A DNA stretch of 64,000 nucleotides from a virus, in IMG/VR virus record IMGVR_UViG_3300011116_000922, positions 1 through 64,000 of that record, one strand, 5' to 3'. The translations under genes and the position numbers were made by a program. This document shows, one piece after another, positions 59,195 through 64,000 of the stretch. The notes below the pieces were generated by a model, which worked only from the letters and a program-made list of their open reading frames with translations, had not been told where the DNA came from and made no database searches. The stretch's first letter is position 1, and every line of letters starts with the position of its first letter.

Positions 59195-59982
59195 AAATTT
59201 GTTTGATAAATCAGCCTGCCGGATTGGGAGACATTTTTTACACTCAAAGAATTGGACAGCACTTCCGTTCTTTGGGTTACGAGATAGTGTGGCCCGTAAT
59301 CAAAGCATACGATTGGCTATCCAATTACATGACTAGTGAGGGGACACATTTCTTTACGGAAGACTTGCCTTTTGTTGGCATGGAACTGTATCACGGCAGA
59401 AGCCGGGAGTTGATCTTGACCGACTCCTTCTGTTACATACCACTGCGTTTTGCTAGTTTTCATCCCAACGCAGCAGGCTTGGAAATACTGGAAGCCAAAT
59501 ACGGTATGCTTAATATGCTTCCCGAAGCAAGTCGATGGGAGGAATCGTTCACATTCAAGAGGAATAGCGAAAAGGAAAAGAGCCTGTTCTATAATGTGCT
59601 TGGCTTGAAAGACGGAGAAGATTTCATCTTCAGCAACAGTTGGATTGGTTCTCCCGATGGTTTGAATATGCAGAGATTGGGACATGTCAATTTTGACAAC
59701 AAGGGAATCCGAGTAGTTGAGCATGATGCATTTATTGGTGGTGGAATAGGAACATATACGATATTTGATTGGTCTTTGGTTCTTGAACGAGCCAAGCAGA
59801 TACACACGCCAAATACCGGAATGTGCTTTCTCATAGACAGACTTGACACGCAGGCTGATAAAGAACACAAGTTCATGTATCACCGCGACAAGAACAACAG
59901 TCAGGGAAACAGCATAAACGATAATTGGAACTACACAAAGAACAGTTTGAACCCATCCAAGTGGACTTACATGGATAACTAA
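59191..59982 (+). CDS. GT9/heptosyltransferase-like protein
   Basis: From ATG 59191 (263 residues) it begins KICLINQPAGLGDIFYTQRI, the GxGD start typical of ADP-heptose-type GT-B transferases, continuing GQHFRSLGYEIVWPVIKAYD. The middle carries FIFSNSWIGSPDGLNMQRLG and the C-terminal part contains DWSLVLERAKQIHTPNTGM, which resembles the donor-site region. Assignment rests mainly on the N-terminus. It ends one base before a short ORF of doubtful status. Confidence 0.65.
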   Translation: MKICLINQPAGLGDIFYTQRIGQHFRSLGYEIVWPVIKAYDWLSNYMTSEGTHFFTEDLPFVGMELYHGRSRELILTDSFCYIPLRFASFHPNAAGLEILEAKYGMLNMLPEASRWEESFTFKRNSEKEKSLFYNVLGLKDGEDFIFSNSWIGSPDGLNMQRLGHVNFDNKGIRVVEHDAFIGGGIGTYTIFDWSLVLERAKQIHTPNTGMCFLIDRLDTQADKEHKFMYHRDKNNSQGNSINDNWNYTKNSLNPSKWTYMDN

Positions 59983-59983
59983 A

Positions 59984-60193
59984 ATGAATCATCTAGACAT
60001 AAACAACGAGTTGGGAACCATCAGAATCATAAACAGCAGCATCAATGAAGATGTCTGTATATGGAAGCATCGGGCATTTGAAAAATCAAAGGGATCCCAT
60101 ACTATATTTGTGGAAATCCGAAATCGAATCTATCATAAAGCAAATCAATCCCGACTACATAATCTCATACGAACCTACTCCTCATCACCCTGA
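59984..60193 (+). CDS. Short ORF of doubtful status, possibly frameshifted gene (N-terminal part)
   Basis: The 69-residue ORF begins one base after the upstream stop with INNELGTIRIINSSINEDV, which reads like a real protein start, but its second half (RNRIYHKANQSRLHNLIRTY) is unlike a folded domain. A second frame from ATG 60045 to 60221 overlaps it and is more protein-like towards the end. A single base change in the A5 run at about 60083 would join them into one product of about 79 residues. No family is recognised. Confidence 0.4.
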   Translation: MNHLDINNELGTIRIINSSINEDVCIWKHRAFEKSKGSHTIFVEIRNRIYHKANQSRLHNLIRTYSSSP

Positions 60194-60221
60194 AGAGATA
60201 CTGGTCGCAAAGATTCCTTGA
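60045..60221 (+). CDS. Overlapping short ORF, possible C-terminal part of the same gene
   Basis: This 58-residue frame (+1 relative to the preceding ORF) reads DPILYLWKSEIESIIKQINP, then DYIISYEPTPHHPEEILVAK, which looks like coding sequence. It ends in a TGA overlapping an in-frame TTG of the next gene. It may be an independent gene, the true end of a frameshifted gene, or part of a decayed one. Confidence 0.35.
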   Translation: MKMSVYGSIGHLKNQRDPILYLWKSEIESIIKQINPDYIISYEPTPHHPEEILVAKIP

Positions 60222-60241
60222 ACTCTAGTGAGGTTTTAACC

Positions 60242-61465
60242 ATGAAAGAATTGTTTAGTCTTGGAAACTTGTATGTCTCTGATTTTCTTAAAGACACCGA
60301 GTCTCCCCGTGGAGAAAGAACAGAACTCAAGTTGATGCTTGAGCCGGAAACGGGTGCTGTCCGATTAGAACAGGCAGCACCACTAGATGTGATGTACGGA
60401 AAGTATTGGTATCGTTCCGGTATAAATTCTTCAATGAGAAACGAATTGAAGTCCATCGTTGACTCCATTCTTCCTCTTATGAATTTCAAGGAGAACAATC
60501 TGTGGCTAGACATAGCATCTAACGATGGAACTCTGTTGAGTTATGTCCCGAAGACTTTTATCAGGATGGGAATAGATCCGGTTGAAGACACATTCGTGAC
60601 GGAAGCCAAGCAACATGCAGATGACATTGTTCAGGACTACTTTACCGAAGCAGCATTCCGGTCATCTAGATTTGGAAATCTGAAGGCAAAGGTAGTTACA
60701 TCTATTGCGATGTTTTATGATTTGGAAAATCCCAAGTCATTCATTTCTGATGTGATGAATGTGATGGACGACAACGGAATTTGGGTTCTTCAGTTGTCGT
60801 ATACTCCACTTATGATTAAGCAACTGGCTTTCGATAACATCTGCCATGAACACATCTATTACTACTCGCTGTTCAACATCAAGAAGATGTTTGAAGAGAT
60901 GGGTCTTAAGATAATGGATGTTCAACTGAATGACACCAATGGAGGATCGTTCAGAATCTATGCCATGAAGCAGAAGGCTGATTCGGGTGTATTCTCCACG
61001 CAACCATATCGTGATGTGTGTGAATTCAGAATCAACTCTCTGCTAGAATACGAGAAGAGTTTGAACCTAGATTCCGTAGAGACATGGAATGGGTTCTATG
61101 AGCGCATCAATTCTCTGAAGGAATCGTTGGTCGGATTTATCAAGCAAGAGAAGAGCAAGGGAAAGAAGATATGGGGCTACGGTGCGTCCACGAAGGGAAA
61201 CACCCTGCTCCAATATTTTGGCTTGGATCACACCCTTGTTGATGGTATTGCGGAGAGAAGCGTTTATAAGTTTGGACTTAAGACCGTAGGAACAAATATA
61301 CCGATTTACTCCGAAGATGAGATGAGAGCGGCAAAGCCGGACTATCTACTTGTGCTGCCTTGGCACTTCATCAACGAATTTATTTCAAGGGAAGATGAGT
61401 ACCTCAAGTCCGGTGGAAAGTTGATTGTTCCCTGCCCGGAATTCAAAGTGATCTCTTTGTATTGA
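60242..61465 (+). CDS. Sugar C-methyltransferase-like protein (Methyltransf_13/14 type)
   Basis: From ATG 60242 (GTGAGG upstream) the product has 407 residues, the usual size of NDP-sugar C-methyltransferases. It shows YGKYWYRSGINSSMRNELKS, motif I NLWLDIASNDGTLLSYVP, DNICHEHIYYYSLFNIKKMF and the C-terminal KKIWGYGASTKGNTLLQYFG, with LLVLPWHFINEF near the end. The N-terminal zinc-type cysteines usual in this family are missing. The substrate is probably an NDP-sugar or the glycan. A 10-base gap separates it from the next gene. Confidence 0.83.
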   Translation: MKELFSLGNLYVSDFLKDTESPRGERTELKLMLEPETGAVRLEQAAPLDVMYGKYWYRSGINSSMRNELKSIVDSILPLMNFKENNLWLDIASNDGTLLSYVPKTFIRMGIDPVEDTFVTEAKQHADDIVQDYFTEAAFRSSRFGNLKAKVVTSIAMFYDLENPKSFISDVMNVMDDNGIWVLQLSYTPLMIKQLAFDNICHEHIYYYSLFNIKKMFEEMGLKIMDVQLNDTNGGSFRIYAMKQKADSGVFSTQPYRDVCEFRINSLLEYEKSLNLDSVETWNGFYERINSLKESLVGFIKQEKSKGKKIWGYGASTKGNTLLQYFGLDHTLVDGIAERSVYKFGLKTVGTNIPIYSEDEMRAAKPDYLLVLPWHFINEFISREDEYLKSGGKLIVPCPEFKVISLY

Positions 61466-61474
61466 AAGGACTAT

Positions 61475-61726
61475 ATGGAAACCATTGGAAATCTTGTAGA
61501 CAAGTTGAGTATCGTGAACATCCGTGTTTGGATGGAAGAAAACAAGAAGAGAGACAAGACCGCAACAGACAAGCAAATTGCAGATGCTACCCGTGTCACC
61601 AACATCTGCAATCAGCAGCGGAACGATCTGATTCAGCAGATTGATGAAACCATCAATCATCTGTTGCAGACCGGAAAACTTCAAAAGTTGTACGGTCAGG
61701 GTTCAACCAAAAACTACGAGGGCTAA
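61475..61726 (+). CDS. Small helical protein, DUF4254-like
   Basis: The 83 residues start ETIGNLVDKLSIVNIRVWM and continue as one charged helix (NICNQQRNDLIQQIDETINH). Small proteins with this IGNLVDKLSI start accompany sugar-modifying enzymes in surface-polysaccharide loci. Their activity is not known to me. It sits between the C-methyltransferase and GDP-fucose synthase. Confidence 0.65.
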   Translation: METIGNLVDKLSIVNIRVWMEENKKRDKTATDKQIADATRVTNICNQQRNDLIQQIDETINHLLQTGKLQKLYGQGSTKNYEG

Positions 61727-61729
61727 ATC

Positions 61730-62644
61730 ATGGCTACACTCATAACAGGAGGAAGTGGTCTACTGGGATCTCACTTTTCTTGGGGGCTTAAGCCAACTAG
61801 AAAAGAGTTGGATCTGTTGGATTACGCTTCATTGGCTGATTACATCAAGAAAAACGATGTCACCAAGATAATACACTCTGCGGCTATAGTTGGTGGTGTT
61901 CATGCAAATACCAGTTTGATTTGTGATTTCTTTTTGGGAAATCTTGAAATGAATTCCAATGTGCTAAAGGCTTGCCGGGAATTCAAGTTGAATAACAGTG
62001 TGTTTATACTGTCAACATGTGTGTTTCCATCAGAGGCTGTTCTGCCTATCAGAGAATCGGTGATTCACGATGGAGAACCCCATCACACAAACTATGGATA
62101 TGCATACGCAAAGAGGATGCTTGAGGTCGGATCTAGAGTGTTGAAGCAGCAATACGGAGTCAATACCACTTGCTTGATACCAACAAATCTGTACGGAGAA
62201 AACGACAACCACGATCTTATGAACGGGCATCTCATTCCTAGCCTAATCCACAAGTGCTATTTGGCAAAGAAAAACAATACCGATTTTATAATTTGGGGTG
62301 ATGGAACTCCTCTTCGTGAAATAATCTATGCGGGAGATGTTGTCAGAATAATAGAACACATCAGCGAAGGACAAAATCGTGGAGTGGAATATCCGCGCAT
62401 GATTATTGTTTCTTCTTCGGTTGAGCATTCCACTAGGCAGGTAGCCGAACTCATAGCCAAGAAGATGGGATTTACTGGAAATATAGTTTTCGACACCACT
62501 CGCCCTAACGGTGCCCACAAAAAGACTTCAGACAATAGCGTACTGAGGCAGCACTTCCCGGAATTCACATGGACGGAATTGGAAAAGGGTATAGAGTTGT
62601 CCATAAACCACTTCATAAACAACTATCCGAATGTTAGAAAATGA
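61730..62644 (+). CDS. fcl: GDP-L-fucose synthase
   Basis: The 304-residue SDR enzyme has LITGGSGLLGSH at the NAD(P) site (5-15), HSAAIVGGVHAN, the STCVFP segment (95-100) with catalytic Ser, and YAYAK (Y124, K128). It converts GDP-4-keto-6-deoxymannose to GDP-L-fucose by epimerisation and reduction. The preceding dehydratase (Gmd) is not in the window and may be supplied by the host or lie further right. It feeds the GT10 enzyme at 58277. The stop overlaps the next ATG (ATGA). Confidence 0.92.
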   Translation: MATLITGGSGLLGSHFSWGLKPTRKELDLLDYASLADYIKKNDVTKIIHSAAIVGGVHANTSLICDFFLGNLEMNSNVLKACREFKLNNSVFILSTCVFPSEAVLPIRESVIHDGEPHHTNYGYAYAKRMLEVGSRVLKQQYGVNTTCLIPTNLYGENDNHDLMNGHLIPSLIHKCYLAKKNNTDFIIWGDGTPLREIIYAGDVVRIIEHISEGQNRGVEYPRMIIVSSSVEHSTRQVAELIAKKMGFTGNIVFDTTRPNGAHKKTSDNSVLRQHFPEFTWTELEKGIELSINHFINNYPNVRK

Positions 62645-63492
62645 AATCAGTAGTAATACCAACTAGAAATGATAACTATGGTTATTTTTTGACAGAAAGA
62701 ACCATTCAGTGCTTGAACAATATGGTGTCGAATTTCGATGAGGTGATAGTTGTTGATTGGAATTCGCCTGATGGTGTTCCTGCTATACGGCAAGCCATAA
62801 ACTCCATTCAGAAAACCGGGAAAATTCGGTGTATTGTTGTTCCAAAAGAAGTAGTGGAAAAACATATTCCGCATGATACAAATCCGTGTTGTGATGTGAT
62901 TGCACGGAATGTGGGAATACAGCGGGCAAGAAGCGACTGGATTCTGTCTTCAAATATTGATATATTGTGTTCGCCTTTTGACGAACGCTCTTTGTCTTCC
63001 GACACCATGTATACATCTGCGAAATATACAGTTCCCGAACATGTACATCTGCTTCACACTCTTCCTATGAGTAATGATGACAAGATGATGTTTTTGAAAA
63101 ATAACAAACAACATTTTCCGAGGATGGAACTGTGTGCAAATAGTATTCACCATAGGGATGATGTGTATTCCTTATGCACGGGATGTGGGGATTTTCAACT
63201 TGCACACCGTGATCTTTGGAATGCCATTCGTGGATATGAAGAAGCACTGCATAAGAGAGATTATGCTGACACCAATGTTCAGGTTAAGGCAGCAAACCAT
63301 CCATCTAAAAAAATCAGTCTTTTGGATGTTGATATTTTCCACATGAATCACGACACGAAGTGCCCATATTTAACAAAAGGCTCTTCTTTGGCAATGAACA
63401 AAAAGGAAGACGCTTTCGTCACCTATGCCACAACAGCCAACTCTGAAACATGGGGATTGGCTGACCACACCTTTGAGGAGATAGTGATCTGA
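62641..63492 (+). CDS. Glycosyltransferase family 2-like protein
   Basis: The 283-residue product begins KSVVIPTRNDNYGYFLTERT, then FDEVIVVDWNSPDGVPAI and CDVIARNVGIQRARSDWILS with NIDIL as a DxD-like metal site. The C-terminal part has LCTGCGDFQLAHRDLWNAIR and ADTNVQVKA, the acceptor region of GT2 enzymes. The sugar is unknown. The DNA is AT-rich compared with the core genes. It is followed one base later by the last gene. Confidence 0.83.
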   Translation: MKSVVIPTRNDNYGYFLTERTIQCLNNMVSNFDEVIVVDWNSPDGVPAIRQAINSIQKTGKIRCIVVPKEVVEKHIPHDTNPCCDVIARNVGIQRARSDWILSSNIDILCSPFDERSLSSDTMYTSAKYTVPEHVHLLHTLPMSNDDKMMFLKNNKQHFPRMELCANSIHHRDDVYSLCTGCGDFQLAHRDLWNAIRGYEEALHKRDYADTNVQVKAANHPSKKISLLDVDIFHMNHDTKCPYLTKGSSLAMNKKEDAFVTYATTANSETWGLADHTFEEIVI

Positions 63493-63493
63493 C

Positions 63494-64000
63494 ATGAACA
63501 AGTATATTGTTACAACCACAATTCATCCCCCGACAGAAGCACTTATTCGTTTTTCAAAAATGAATGATTGGAAACTGATTGTGGTGGGAGACATGAAGAC
63601 TCCACACGAATCATACAGGGATGTGAATTGTTCGTATCTGCACCCGGAGTATCAGAGCGAAAGATACAAGAAATTGAGTGATGTTTTAGGATGGAATACT
63701 ATCACTCGTAGGAATATTGGATTTGTCGAAGCGTACAATTGTGGAGCAGACATCATAGCAACTGTAGATGACGACAACATTCCATACGATTTTTGGGGAA
63801 CCAATGTTGTTGTTGGAAAAGAAGTTTTGCTTGATGTGTACGATGCATCATCGGTTGGTGTGTTTGATGCTTTGAGTGTAACAAATCATTCTAATCTATG
63901 GCACCGAGGATTCCCTACCCAAAGACTAGAAGTCAAGAACAATGTAAAATATCTTGGCAAGCATATGGTAAAGATTGATGTTCAGGCAGACCTATGGGAC
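63494..64000 (+). CDS. DUF288/STELLO-like glycosyltransferase (partial, runs off right edge)
   Basis: ATG 63494 opens a frame of 169 codons without stop to the window end. It reads MNKYIVTTTIHPPTEALIRF, DWKLIVVGDMKTP, TRRNIGFVEAYNCGADIIAT and VDDDNIPYDFWG. This order matches DUF288/STELLO-type GT-A proteins, with DDD as metal site. The family is known from plants, nematodes and surface-glycan loci. The C-terminal half lies outside the window. Confidence 0.8.
   Translation, partial: MNKYIVTTTIHPPTEALIRFSKMNDWKLIVVGDMKTPHESYRDVNCSYLHPEYQSERYKKLSDVLGWNTITRRNIGFVEAYNCGADIIATVDDDNIPYDFWGTNVVVGKEVLLDVYDASSVGVFDALSVTNHSNLWHRGFPTQRLEVKNNVKYLGKHMVKIDVQADLWD

Overview
The window is a stretch of a T4-like myovirus genome (contractile tail, tevenvirus-type core genes). 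Nearly every T4 morphogenesis landmark can be read from the proteins: gp4, gp48, gp53, a gp27/gp5-type hub, gp25, gp6, gp8, gp13-gp23 in canonical order, then uvsY, uvsW, the late sigma factor gp55, gp46/47, RNase H, the clamp and clamp loader (45, 44, 62) and regA. The domain style (gp5 without lysozyme, very large fibre-like structural proteins, short gp62) resembles aquatic, cyanophage-like T4 relatives more than coliphage T4. The host cannot be named from this sequence; no tRNA, integrase, insertion sequence or CRISPR array was seen.

Layout. (1) 1-3950, minus strand: gp4, a conserved unknown protein, a tail-tube-fold protein, gp26, a 60-codon ORF in the -1 frame behind a T7 slippery run, and an edge-truncated gene with collagen-like PPIPGG repeats that is probably a tail structural or tape-measure protein. 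(2) 3988-26500, plus strand: baseplate, hub, spike and fibre genes, with a membrane-anchored unknown protein inserted before gp25. (3) 26572-40813: neck, terminase, sheath, tube, portal, prohead core, protease, scaffold and major capsid, closed by a strong intrinsic terminator and followed by one more tube-fold protein. (4) 40874-52596: recombination, late-transcription and replication genes behind sigma70-like promoters. (5) 52618 to the right edge: one continuous run of glycosyltransferases (GT2-, GT10-, GT25-, exostosin-, GT9- and DUF288/STELLO-like), SAM methyltransferases and GDP-L-fucose synthase, starting directly after regA.

How it works together. Regions 1-3 build the virion. TATAAATA-like octamers in front of several of these genes fit late promoters read by the encoded gp55 together with the gp45 clamp. 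Region 4 replicates and recombines DNA and feeds late transcription. Region 5 appears to synthesise or transfer a fucose-containing, methylated glycan whose acceptor (virion protein, DNA base or host surface) cannot be decided here. Genes are packed with ATGA, TGATG or GTGA overlaps, so translational coupling is the rule.

The least ordinary observations are the predicted -1 frameshift joining gp26 to the downstream 60-codon ORF just before a tape-measure candidate, the glycan island, the membrane-anchored protein in the baseplate cluster, the ConA/LamG-like domain in the gp7-like wedge protein, and several genes too short for routine calling (23825-24001, 51642-51716, 60045-60221).
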